Source of the DNA: Azotobacter vinelandii CA
GTDB taxonomy: Bacteria; Pseudomonadota; Gammaproteobacteria; Pseudomonadales; Pseudomonadaceae
Direction of reading: 5' to 3'
NCBI RefSeq assembly: GCF_000380335.1
Contig: NC_021149.1
Location: forward strand, 3,710,501 to 3,774,500
Length of the DNA stretch: 64,000 nucleotides
The translations under genes and the position numbers were made by a program. Shown here piece after piece: positions 41,432 to 49,206 of the stretch. The stretch's first letter is position 1. Each line of letters starts with the position of its first letter. The notes under the pieces are model-generated. The model was not told the DNA's origin, ran no database searches, and saw only the letters and a program-made list of their open reading frames with translations.

Positions 41432-41736
41432 CAGGCGGCCCCTCCGAACCAGACCGGCCAGAAGCCGATCAGCGCCAGCGGCACAGCCAGGGCGATGCCC
41501 AGCCAGACTCGCCGCAGCGGCGCCGTGAAAGCCCAGAGCAGGAAGGCCGTATAGAAGGCGAAGGATGGCAGGGACGCGACCATCGCCGCATCGAAGCGCT
41601 CCAGCGGCAGGAGGCGCGCCAGCGCCGCGGTAGCGGCATAGGTCAAGGCATACCCCCCGAAGACGGCCGCCACGACCCTGAGGCCCGTGTCCAGCCATAC
41701 CCGTCGCGAGGGCGACAGCGTTAATCGACGGCTCAA
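41431..41736 (-). CDS. DUF3649 iron-uptake-associated membrane protein
   Basis: 101 residues with three transmembrane helices (VVAAVFGGYALTYAATAALA; SLPSFAFYTAFLLWAFTAPL; LGIALAVPLALIGFWPVWFG). The basic N-terminus (MSRRLTLSPSRRVWLD) faces the cytoplasm. DUF3649 proteins accompany TonB receptors and PepSY proteins. It has a 3-base overlap with the next gene and starts 14 bases after the esterase gene. Confidence 0.88.
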   Translation of the reverse strand: MSRRLTLSPSRRVWLDTGLRVVAAVFGGYALTYAATAALARLLPLERFDAAMVASLPSFAFYTAFLLWAFTAPLRRVWLGIALAVPLALIGFWPVWFGGAA

Positions 41737-41750
41737 GTTTTATCCCCTAA

Positions 41751-42707
41751 TCAATCGTCGAGATGCCCCATGGACAGGCGCAGCGCCGGCTTGAGCGAAA
41801 CCGGCAGCAGGCCGCCATGGGTCAGAGTTGGAAATTCGCGGTAATGCACGCTCAGCCCCGGCCAGCCGGAAAGCTCGCGGGCCAGTTGCCGGGCCGCGTC
41901 CTCCGGCACGCTGGCCACGGCCTGGCGGCGCGCCGCCATCGCCTCGGGACTGGCGCCGGCCGGCCCTGCGCCGTCGCGGTCCTCGCCGCTGCGCATGACC
42001 AGCAGGCGAAAGCCGCTCCTGGACCAGCTCCCGGCTACGGCCCGCAGGCGCTCGATCATCTCGCCGCGACGCCACCAGAGCGACGGATCGGCCGATGCGT
42101 AGGACTGGAAAGCCTCCGGCCGCGTGGCCAGGACGTGCAGCACGAACAGCCCGCCGTAGGAATGTCCCCATAGGGTCTGCCGCGCACGGTCGACCGGGGC
42201 GAGCTTCTCGACCGCCGGCTTGATCTGCTGCTCCAGCAGATCGAGGAAGTGGCCGGCTCCCCCACCCTTGCGGTCGCCCGCCAACTCGTCCACGTAAGAC
42301 TGTCCATCGACGAGCGGCGGCGTGTAATCGAAAGCCCGGGAGCGCACGTCGAAACGCAACGGCGTCTCATAGCCCAGAGCGACGATCACTGGCGGGTCGT
42401 CGCCGGCCAGTGTCTGCAGAAGCGGCTCGTCCAGCGCCGCCAGGGCGGCGTTGCCGTCGAGCAGATAGACCGCCGGGTAGCCTGTGGCGGCGGCCGGTCG
42501 TCGGGGAATGGCGACCACCACCCGATAGCGCCGCTCGCCATCGGCGGAAACGAAATTCAGGTTTTCGAAGCGATACGCGGCGGAGCCGGTGTCGGCGACG
42601 GTCGGCCCGGCCGGACGGTCCAGCTCGGGCCTGGCCAGGGCGCACTCCGCCGGGAAGGCGAGCAGCATGGCGCCCAGCAGAACGGCATGCAGCGCTTGCA
42701 TGTTCAT
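41751..42707 (-). CDS. Periplasmic ferri-siderophore esterase (PfeE/IroE-like alpha/beta hydrolase)
   Basis: 318 residues from the ATG at 42707. A signal peptide (MNMQALHAVLLGAMLLAFPA) precedes an esterase-D-type fold. The nucleophile elbow is GHSYGG in TLWGHSYGGLFVLHVL; the oxyanion or substrate strand is YPAVYLLDGNAALAALDEPL, and a late His is in FPTLTHGGLLPVSLKPAL. PfeE cleaves ferri-enterobactin in the periplasm in P. aeruginosa, so it fits beside two FepA-type receptors. Its ATG overlaps the methyltransferase stop as ATGA. Confidence 0.9.
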   Translation of the reverse strand: MNMQALHAVLLGAMLLAFPAECALARPELDRPAGPTVADTGSAAYRFENLNFVSADGERRYRVVVAIPRRPAAATGYPAVYLLDGNAALAALDEPLLQTLAGDDPPVIVALGYETPLRFDVRSRAFDYTPPLVDGQSYVDELAGDRKGGGAGHFLDLLEQQIKPAVEKLAPVDRARQTLWGHSYGGLFVLHVLATRPEAFQSYASADPSLWWRRGEMIERLRAVAGSWSRSGFRLLVMRSGEDRDGAGPAGASPEAMAARRQAVASVPEDAARQLARELSGWPGLSVHYREFPTLTHGGLLPVSLKPALRLSMGHLDD

Positions 42708-44197
42708 AGCACCCCCATCTGCCGCCAGCGCGGCAACACGACGGTCTCGAAGGCCAGCAGGCGCTGCTCCAGGTCGGCTTCGCCGGCGCCGCCTGCATTC
42801 GCCAGCAGGGTCCGGACCGTCTCCCGCAGCAGCCGGCCGGCGATCCCCGGATACTCCAGCAGAACCCGCAGGGCCACCATCTGCAAGCGGTCGGCGGCCA
42901 CTGCCGAACCCAGGCTGGGAGCGGCCAGATAGCCGTAGGCGGTGCCCTGCAAGGCTCTTTCGCAGAGCACTTGGTTCAGGCTCCGGCAACGCTCGGTCGC
43001 GACCTCGCCCGGCAACAGCGGATGGATGTGTCCCGCCCAGGCGAGCATCTGCAGGGCCGGACTGATCAACCCGGTCTGTCCCTGCAGCGCCGGCAGGCGA
43101 GCCAGTTCGGCGAAGGAACACGGTCCCGCCGCCAGGGCCCCGAGCAGCGGACCGAACAGGCCGGCCTGCCCCTGCACCGGGCCGATGCGGGTATCGAAAT
43201 CGATGCCGCCGCCCTCCGGCGCCCCCGGGAGAGCCGCCACCACCTGGTCGAACAGCGCCTGGCGGTGCGTCTGCTCATCCAGCCGACGCACGCCGCTCTG
43301 ATAGAGATCACGGCGCTCGGACTGATTGCGCGCCAGGTCCTTGAAGGTCTCCCGTTCGGCCGGCGTGCGCAGTTCCTGCAACAGGGGCAGCAGATTGCCC
43401 GGCAGGGACAGCGCATCGATGTTTTCCAGCGGCGTGGCGCTGCCGATGTACTCGCAGCCACAGGTGGACAACGTTGCCATGACATCGGCCACGTGCAGCG
43501 AATCCCAGTGCGCGTTCAGCAGCTCGTGGGCCAGTTGCCGCGGGTCCTCCCGCCGGCCCGCCGCCAGATAGCGTCCCGCCGCCGGATGCTCCCGGAAGAA
43601 ACCGGCGCCGCCCTGCTCCATACGCCCGAGCAAGCCGAGGCCGGCCTGCAGCAGAGCCACCGAGTCGCCCGCCACGGAGTCGCCACGGCAGCGCAGAAAA
43701 CGCTGCATCGCGGACAGAAACGCCATGCCGGGCTGGCACATGTAGCCGAGATAGAGGATGCCGCCCGGCTTGAGCCAGTGGCGCACGCAACGGCGCACCG
43801 CCTCGCGGTCGGCCGCGGAGATCCATGAATAGACGCCGCTGAGGACGATGAAGTCGTACTGCGCCCCCTGCTCCCCGGCCATCCCGGCCAGGGAAGCGAA
43901 ATCGGCCTCGACGAATTCGAGGTTGTCCAGCCCGGCGGCTCGCGCCAGGGCGCGGCCGTGGGCGATGTGTTGCGGGTTGAAGTCGACGGCGACGAAGCGC
44001 CCCTGGGGGTTGGCCGCGGCGTTCAGCGCCGCGCCCAGCCCCTGGCCGCAGCCGAGCTCGCACCAGCTGTAGGGAGCGGAGATATCCGGCGCCGCGATCC
44101 CCAGCGCGGAGGCGACGAAGGACAGCCAGAGCGGCGTCGACTCCCGCTGGAAATGGTGGGGATAGGGCACATCCAGTACATAGCCGGTGTCTCTCAA
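42704..44197 (-). CDS. SAM-dependent methyltransferase with methyltransferase regulatory domain
   Basis: 497 residues from a TTG at 44197 with a GGGAG site. The class I SAM site is YSWCELGCGQGLGAALNAAA (motif I), then VAVDFNPQHIAHGRAL and YDFIVLSGVYSWISAADREA. The middle contains the 'methyltransferase regulatory' region (ELLNAHWDSLHVADVMATLS), and the C-terminus is a helical domain. The family was first seen in protein lysine methyltransferase-like proteins; its substrate is unknown. It starts 15 bases after the second receptor and overlaps the esterase gene, so it belongs to the siderophore operon. A role in modifying a siderophore or a receptor partner is inference only. Confidence 0.87.
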   Translation of the reverse strand: MRDTGYVLDVPYPHHFQRESTPLWLSFVASALGIAAPDISAPYSWCELGCGQGLGAALNAAANPQGRFVAVDFNPQHIAHGRALARAAGLDNLEFVEADFASLAGMAGEQGAQYDFIVLSGVYSWISAADREAVRRCVRHWLKPGGILYLGYMCQPGMAFLSAMQRFLRCRGDSVAGDSVALLQAGLGLLGRMEQGGAGFFREHPAAGRYLAAGRREDPRQLAHELLNAHWDSLHVADVMATLSTCGCEYIGSATPLENIDALSLPGNLLPLLQELRTPAERETFKDLARNQSERRDLYQSGVRRLDEQTHRQALFDQVVAALPGAPEGGGIDFDTRIGPVQGQAGLFGPLLGALAAGPCSFAELARLPALQGQTGLISPALQMLAWAGHIHPLLPGEVATERCRSLNQVLCERALQGTAYGYLAAPSLGSAVAADRLQMVALRVLLEYPGIAGRLLRETVRTLLANAGGAGEADLEQRLLAFETVVLPRWRQMGVL

Positions 44198-44212
44198 GCT
44201 CGACTCCCGTGG

Positions 44213-46486
44213 TCAGAAGGTGAATTTCGCCGAAGCGTAGTAGGCCCGGCCCGGTTCGTTGTAAGTGGAGGCCCCGGCGCCGGTGCCGGAGGAGCTGTTG
44301 CTGCTGGAGGAATAGCTGCCCTCGCGCTTGATTTCCTTGTCGAACAGGTTGTTGATGCCGGCGCCGAAGCTCCAGTTCTTGGTCAGCTCGTAGTTGCCGT
44401 TGATCGCCCACAGGGTGTAGCCGCCCTGCTGCTTGAGGTCGCTGCCGCTCGCCGCGGCCCCGGTGCTGGTCAACTGGCGCGGGTCCTGGTAGCCGTAGAG
44501 GGTCATGCTCAGGTTCAGGTTGAGCGCCTGGGTGGCCTGCCAGTCGAGGATCGAGTTGACGGTGAACTTGGGAATGACCGACAGCGGCTCGCCGGTCCTC
44601 TTGTTCTTGTTCTCGATCATGTAGGTGAAGTTGGTGTTCCAGCTCAGGACGTCGCCTTCCTCGCCCATCAGCGGGATGTTCAGGGTGCCTTCCCAGCCGG
44701 CCACCACCGCCTTGGAGGCGTTCTCCCACTGCAGGATGTAGGCGCCCTTGCTGCTCGTGGCTACGGGAGTCAGGCCGGCCACCACCTTGTCTTCGTATTC
44801 GTTGCGGAAGTAGGTCACCCCGGCGTTCCAGCCCTTTTCGGCGTAGGCGATGCCCGCCTCGAAGTTCCAGCTCTTTTCCGCGTCCAGGTCGTCGCTGCCC
44901 TGTATGTAGCAACCGCTGCTCGGCGTGGTGTAGTCGGACGGGCAACCGTTGCCCATGGTGTAGTAGATGTAGTTGCTGTTCGACTGGTACAGGTTGGGCG
45001 CCTTGAAGGCCCGCGACAGGCCGCCCTTGAGGCTGATGGCGTCGGTCAACTGGTAGGAGGTGTTCAGGCTCGGGCTCCAGTTGCTGCCGAACTGGGTGTG
45101 GTTGTCGAAACGCACGCCGGGCGTCAGGGTCCAGCGGTCGGTGAGATGGATGTTGTCCTCGACGAAGAAGGCGATGTTCTCGTTGGTCGCCTCGCTGTCG
45201 CGGCTGCCGGTGCTCACCCCTGAAATCGTGCCGCCCGTGGCGGTGGTGTAGCTCGTCGAGTAGGGATCGTCCAACACTTCCTTGGTGTATTCGAAGCCCA
45301 GGGTCGCCACCTGGTTGAAGCCGAAGTCGAAGGGGAGGTTCACCTCGCCGCTCAGCGCGTAGTTGTCGTATTCGGAGGTGGACATGGTGAGCGCGTCGGC
45401 GATGCTGGTTTCCGTGGCTCCGGCCAGCCCCTCGTCGAGGCGCCGGTTGCGGGTGTTCTCGTAGGAGAACACCAGTTGCGAGGTACCCCAGTCCCAGTTG
45501 CCGCGGTGGGTGAGCGAGCCGGCGCGGCGGTACATGATGTTGGTTTCCCGGCCCCACAGCGAGTTCAGCAGCGAGGAGCCCGTGGTGCTGACGGCGCGGT
45601 CGCCGGCGTAGATGTTGCCCTGGCGGCTGTAGCTGCCCTCGATCTCGATGGTCTGCTGCGGGGTCAGGTCCCAGCGCAGCATGCCGGTCAGGTCGCGGTT
45701 GCGCACCCCTTCCTTGCCGGCCGGCGGGGTGGTGCCGGTCGCATAGGCACTGTTCAGCCCAAAGTCGTCGGCCTCGGTCTTGTTGACGTTGCCGTGAATG
45801 CGGTAGGACAGGCCCTGGACCAACGGGCCGGTCAGGCTGAAGTTGTAGCGCTTGCTCAGCCCCTCGTATTCGCTTTCCGGGCTGTTGTAGTAGGTGGAGA
45901 CCGAGCCGTGGGTCTTCTCGGTCGGCGCCTTGGTGATGATGTTCACCACGCCGCCCATGGCCCCCGAGCCGTAGCGCGCCGCCGCCGGGCCGCGCAGCAC
46001 CTCGATGCGTTCCACCAGTTCCGCCGGCACCCAGTTGGTGTCGCCGCGCGTGTTGCGCTCGCCGCTGCGGCCCATGCGCACCGAGTTGCGCGAGCGCACC
46101 GGCTTGCCGTCGATCAGGATCAGGGTGTTCTCCGGGCCCATGCCGCGGATGTCGATCTGCCGGTTGTTGCCGTACTGGCCACTGGAGCTGTTACCGGTGA
46201 GGTTGACGCCGGGCATCTTGCGGATGATGTCGGACAGGTCGTTGACCGGCGGACGCTTCTTGATGTCGTCGGCGGTGATGATGGACACGCCGGGCTGCTG
46301 TTTCAGCTCGCGTTCCGCGGTGACCAGCACGTCGTCCAGTTCGAGGGCACCCTCCTCCGCCCGATAGGAGCCATCGCCCGCGGCCCCCTCCTCGCCAGTG
46401 ACCTCTTCCGCGGCTTCCGCCAGGAGGGGTGAAGAAACCGCCAGCAATGCCAGGGGCAGATGCGCAAGCCTGAAACGCGAATACAT
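44213..46486 (-). CDS. TonB-dependent catecholate siderophore receptor, FepA/PfeA/PirA type (copy 2)
   Basis: 757 residues from the ATG at 46486. A signal peptide (MYSRFRLAHLPLALLAVSSP ... LLAEA) is followed by the TonB box region (LELDDVLVTAERELKQQPGV), the plug domain (GNNRQIDIRGMGPENTLILI, IEVLRGPAAARYGSGAMGGV) and a 22-strand barrel ending GRAYYASAKFTF, a proper outer-membrane C-terminus with a final Phe. Copy 1 lies upstream, and the two are almost identical outside several extracellular loops. It has its own promoter region. Confidence 0.93.
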   Translation of the reverse strand: MYSRFRLAHLPLALLAVSSPLLAEAAEEVTGEEGAAGDGSYRAEEGALELDDVLVTAERELKQQPGVSIITADDIKKRPPVNDLSDIIRKMPGVNLTGNSSSGQYGNNRQIDIRGMGPENTLILIDGKPVRSRNSVRMGRSGERNTRGDTNWVPAELVERIEVLRGPAAARYGSGAMGGVVNIITKAPTEKTHGSVSTYYNSPESEYEGLSKRYNFSLTGPLVQGLSYRIHGNVNKTEADDFGLNSAYATGTTPPAGKEGVRNRDLTGMLRWDLTPQQTIEIEGSYSRQGNIYAGDRAVSTTGSSLLNSLWGRETNIMYRRAGSLTHRGNWDWGTSQLVFSYENTRNRRLDEGLAGATETSIADALTMSTSEYDNYALSGEVNLPFDFGFNQVATLGFEYTKEVLDDPYSTSYTTATGGTISGVSTGSRDSEATNENIAFFVEDNIHLTDRWTLTPGVRFDNHTQFGSNWSPSLNTSYQLTDAISLKGGLSRAFKAPNLYQSNSNYIYYTMGNGCPSDYTTPSSGCYIQGSDDLDAEKSWNFEAGIAYAEKGWNAGVTYFRNEYEDKVVAGLTPVATSSKGAYILQWENASKAVVAGWEGTLNIPLMGEEGDVLSWNTNFTYMIENKNKRTGEPLSVIPKFTVNSILDWQATQALNLNLSMTLYGYQDPRQLTSTGAAASGSDLKQQGGYTLWAINGNYELTKNWSFGAGINNLFDKEIKREGSYSSSSNSSSGTGAGASTYNEPGRAYYASAKFTF

Positions 46487-46630
46487 ACCTTTCCTCACTT
46501 CTGTATGGGCAAACCGGCCATTCGCCTGGGCAGAGAAGGAACGAGCGGGCACGACGAAACAGAGAGTTCCGCGGCGTGAACCCGACCGGGACCTTCGATC
46601 CCAAGGATCGCGGCACACAACAAAATTTAG

Positions 46631-46672
46631 GAAAATGATATATATTCCCATTTAATAGTAAAGATTATTTAC
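46631..46672 (-). promoter_or_regulatory. Promoter and operators of receptor copy 2
   Basis: On the minus strand: -35 TTTACT (46657-46662) and -10 TATCAT (46635-46640) with a 16-base spacer. A Fur-like sequence GGGAATATATATCATTTTC (46631-46649) covers the -10; it matches 12 of 19 consensus positions. An inverted repeat GTAAA-TAATC-TTTAC (46658-46672) overlaps the -35 and is a candidate PfeR-type activator site. The same arrangement precedes receptor copy 1. The 5' leader would be about 140 bases. Confidence 0.6.
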
Positions 46673-46775
46673 GAATCTTAACCTCAAGCCAGGCAAGGCA
46701 TCATCGACCCGAGTCCGTCGCCGCTCAGCCTTGCGCCATCGGTACGCAGCCGGCATCTTGCGGCGACGCGGCGGC

Positions 46776-49016
46776 TCAGAAGGTGAACTTCGCCGAAGCG
46801 TAGTAGGCCCGGCCCGGATCGTTGTAGGTGGAGGCGCCGCCGCTACCGGAAGCGTTGCCCTCGCGCTTGATTTCCTTATCGAGCAGGTTGTTGATGCCGG
46901 CGCCGAAGCTCCAGTTCTTGGTCAGCTCGTAGTTGCCGTTGACCGCCCACAGGGTGTAGCCGCCCTGCTGCTTGAGGGCCTCGCCGCTTTCCTGGGCCCC
47001 GGTGCCGCTCAGATTGCGCGGGTCCTGGTAACCGTAGAGGGTCATGCTCAGGTTCAGGTTGAGCGCCTCGGTGGCCTGCCAGTCGAGGATCGAGTTGATG
47101 GTGAACTTGGGAATGACCGACAGCGGCTCGCCGGTCCTCTTGTTCTTGTTCTCGATCATGTAGGTGAAATTGGTGTTCCAGCTCAGGACGTCGCCGTCCA
47201 CGCCCATCAGCGGGATGTTCAGGGTGCCTTCCCAGCCGGCCACCACCGCCTTGGAAGCGTTCTCCCACTGGAGGATCTGCCCGTCCGCCGTAGTGATGGA
47301 GGTGGGGGTCAGACCGGCCACGATCTTGTCTTCGTACTCGTTGCGGAAGTAGGTCACCCCGGCGTTCCAGCCGTTCTGGGCGTAGGCGACGCCCAGCTCG
47401 AAGTTCCAGCTCTTTTCCGCGTCAAGGTCGTCGCTGCCCTGCACGTAGCAGCCGCCGCCCATGTTCGGCGAGTCGGCCGGGCAGCCGTTGCCCATGGTGT
47501 AGTAGATGTAGTTGCTGTTCGACTGGTACAGGTTGGGCGCCTTGAAGGCCCGCGACAGGCCGCCCTTGATGCTGACGGCGTCGGTCAACTGGTAGGAGGT
47601 GTTCAGGCTCGGGCTCCAGTTGCTGCCGAACTGGGTGTGGTTGTCGAAGCGCACGCCGGGCGTCAGGGTCCAGCGGTCGGTGAGATGGATGTTGTTTTCG
47701 ACGAAGAAGGCGATGTTCTCGTTGGTCGCCTCGCTGTCGCGGCCGGTAGTCGCGGTACCGGGAATCGCGGTGGCGCTCTGGCTCATCGAGAAGGGGTCGT
47801 CCAGCACCTCCTTGGTGTACTCGAAGCCCAGGGTCGCCACCTGGCTGAAGCCGAAGTTGAAGGGGATGTTCACCTCGCCGCTCAGCGCATAGTTGTCGTA
47901 TTCGGAGGTGGACATGTCGCCAGCGTTGATACTGCCCTCGCTGCTGCCGGCCAGGCCCTCGTTGAGGCGCCGGTTGCGGGTGTTCTCGTAGGAGAACACC
48001 AGTTGCGAGGTACCCCAGTCCCAGTTGCCGCGGTGGGTGAGCGAGCCGGCGCGGCGGTACATGATGTTGGTTTCCCGGCCGAACAACTGGTTCAGCAATT
48101 CGGAGCCCGTGGTGCTGACGGCCCGGTCGCCGGCGTAGATGTTGCCCTGACGGCTGTAGCTGCCCTCGATCTCGATGGTCTGCTGCGAGTTCAGATCCCA
48201 GCGCAGCATGCCGTTGAGGTCGCGGTTGCGCACCCCTTCCTTGCCGGCTGGCGGGGTGATGCCGCCATCGGCCGTATAGGCGGAGTTCAGGCCGGGACGG
48301 TCGGCCTCGGTCTTGTTGAGGTTGCCGTGAATGCGGTAGGAAAGGCCCTGGACCAACGGGCCGGTCAGGCTGAAGTTGTAGCGCTTGCTCAGCCCTTCGT
48401 ATTCGCTTTCCGGGCTGTTGTAGTAGGTGGAGACCGAGCCGTGAGTCTTCTCGGTCGGCGCCTTGGTGATGATGTTCACCACGCCGCCCATGGCCCCCGA
48501 GCCGTAGCGCGCCGCCGCCGGGCCGCGCAGTACCTCGATGCGTTCCACCAGTTCCGCCGGCACCCAGTTGGTGTCGCCGCGCGTGTTGCGCTCGCCGCTG
48601 CGGCCCATGCGCACCGAGTTGCGCGAGCGCACCGGCTTGCCGTCGATCAGGATCAGGGTGTTCTCCGGGCCCATGCCGCGGATATCGATCTGCCGGTTGT
48701 TGCCGTACTGGCCGCTGGCGCTGTTACCGGTGAGGTTGACGCCGGGCATCTTGCGGATGATGTCGGACAGGTCGTTGACCGGCGGGCGCTTCTTGATGTC
48801 GTCGGCGGTGATGATGGAAACGCCGGGAGCCTGTTTCAGTTCCCGCTCGGCGGTGACCAGCACGTCGTCCAGTTCGAGGGCGCCCTCCTCCGCCCGATAG
48901 GAGCCATCGCCCGCGGCGCCCTCCTCGGTAGTAGTCTCCTCTGCTGCTTCCAGGAAGGGGGAAGAAACTGCCAGCAACGCCAGGGGCAGATGCGCAAGCC
49001 TGAAACGCGGATACAT
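46776..49016 (-). CDS. TonB-dependent catecholate siderophore receptor, FepA/PfeA/PirA type (copy 1)
   Basis: 746 residues (MYPRFRLAHLPLALLAVSSP). Same architecture as copy 2: signal peptide, TonB box region, plug (VNDLSDIIRKMPGVNLTGNS; GMGPENTLILIDGKPVRSRN), barrel and terminal Phe. Proteins of this type take up ferri-enterobactin and related catecholates. It lies 187 bases after the sensor kinase gene. Differences from copy 2 cluster in loops (e.g. SEGSINAGDMS against TETSIADALTMS), while plug and strands are nearly unchanged. Confidence 0.94.
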   Translation of the reverse strand: MYPRFRLAHLPLALLAVSSPFLEAAEETTTEEGAAGDGSYRAEEGALELDDVLVTAERELKQAPGVSIITADDIKKRPPVNDLSDIIRKMPGVNLTGNSASGQYGNNRQIDIRGMGPENTLILIDGKPVRSRNSVRMGRSGERNTRGDTNWVPAELVERIEVLRGPAAARYGSGAMGGVVNIITKAPTEKTHGSVSTYYNSPESEYEGLSKRYNFSLTGPLVQGLSYRIHGNLNKTEADRPGLNSAYTADGGITPPAGKEGVRNRDLNGMLRWDLNSQQTIEIEGSYSRQGNIYAGDRAVSTTGSELLNQLFGRETNIMYRRAGSLTHRGNWDWGTSQLVFSYENTRNRRLNEGLAGSSEGSINAGDMSTSEYDNYALSGEVNIPFNFGFSQVATLGFEYTKEVLDDPFSMSQSATAIPGTATTGRDSEATNENIAFFVENNIHLTDRWTLTPGVRFDNHTQFGSNWSPSLNTSYQLTDAVSIKGGLSRAFKAPNLYQSNSNYIYYTMGNGCPADSPNMGGGCYVQGSDDLDAEKSWNFELGVAYAQNGWNAGVTYFRNEYEDKIVAGLTPTSITTADGQILQWENASKAVVAGWEGTLNIPLMGVDGDVLSWNTNFTYMIENKNKRTGEPLSVIPKFTINSILDWQATEALNLNLSMTLYGYQDPRNLSGTGAQESGEALKQQGGYTLWAVNGNYELTKNWSFGAGINNLLDKEIKREGNASGSGGASTYNDPGRAYYASAKFTF

Positions 49017-49164
49017 GCCTTACCTCACTCAATATTATGTGTGGACGAACCGGCCATCTGCCCGACCGAAACCGGCCCGAGCGCAGGCAGCGAAATACGG
49101 GATTCCGACGCCCGGCCCGAGCGGACCTTCCGATCCCGGAGATGGCGGCACACGATAAACTGAG

Positions 49165-49206
49165 CTAGATGATATGAATTCCCATTTAATAGTAAAGTGC
49201 ATTTAC
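49165..49206 (-). promoter_or_regulatory. Promoter and operators of receptor copy 1
   Basis: Minus strand: -35 TTTACT (49191-49196), 16-base spacer, -10 TATCAT (49169-49174). A weaker Fur-like sequence GGGAATTCATATCATCTAG (49165-49183) covers the -10. The inverted repeat GTAAA-TGCAC-TTTAC (49192-49206) overlaps the -35 and the last codons of the sensor kinase gene. It is a paralogous copy of the block at 46631-46672, including about 150 bases of leader. Confidence 0.6.

Noticed and set aside
46731..49163. An 810-codon plus-strand frame opposite receptor copy 1
   Set aside because: Antisense shadow; the same pattern occurs opposite copy 2. The receptor frame has signal peptide, plug and barrel.
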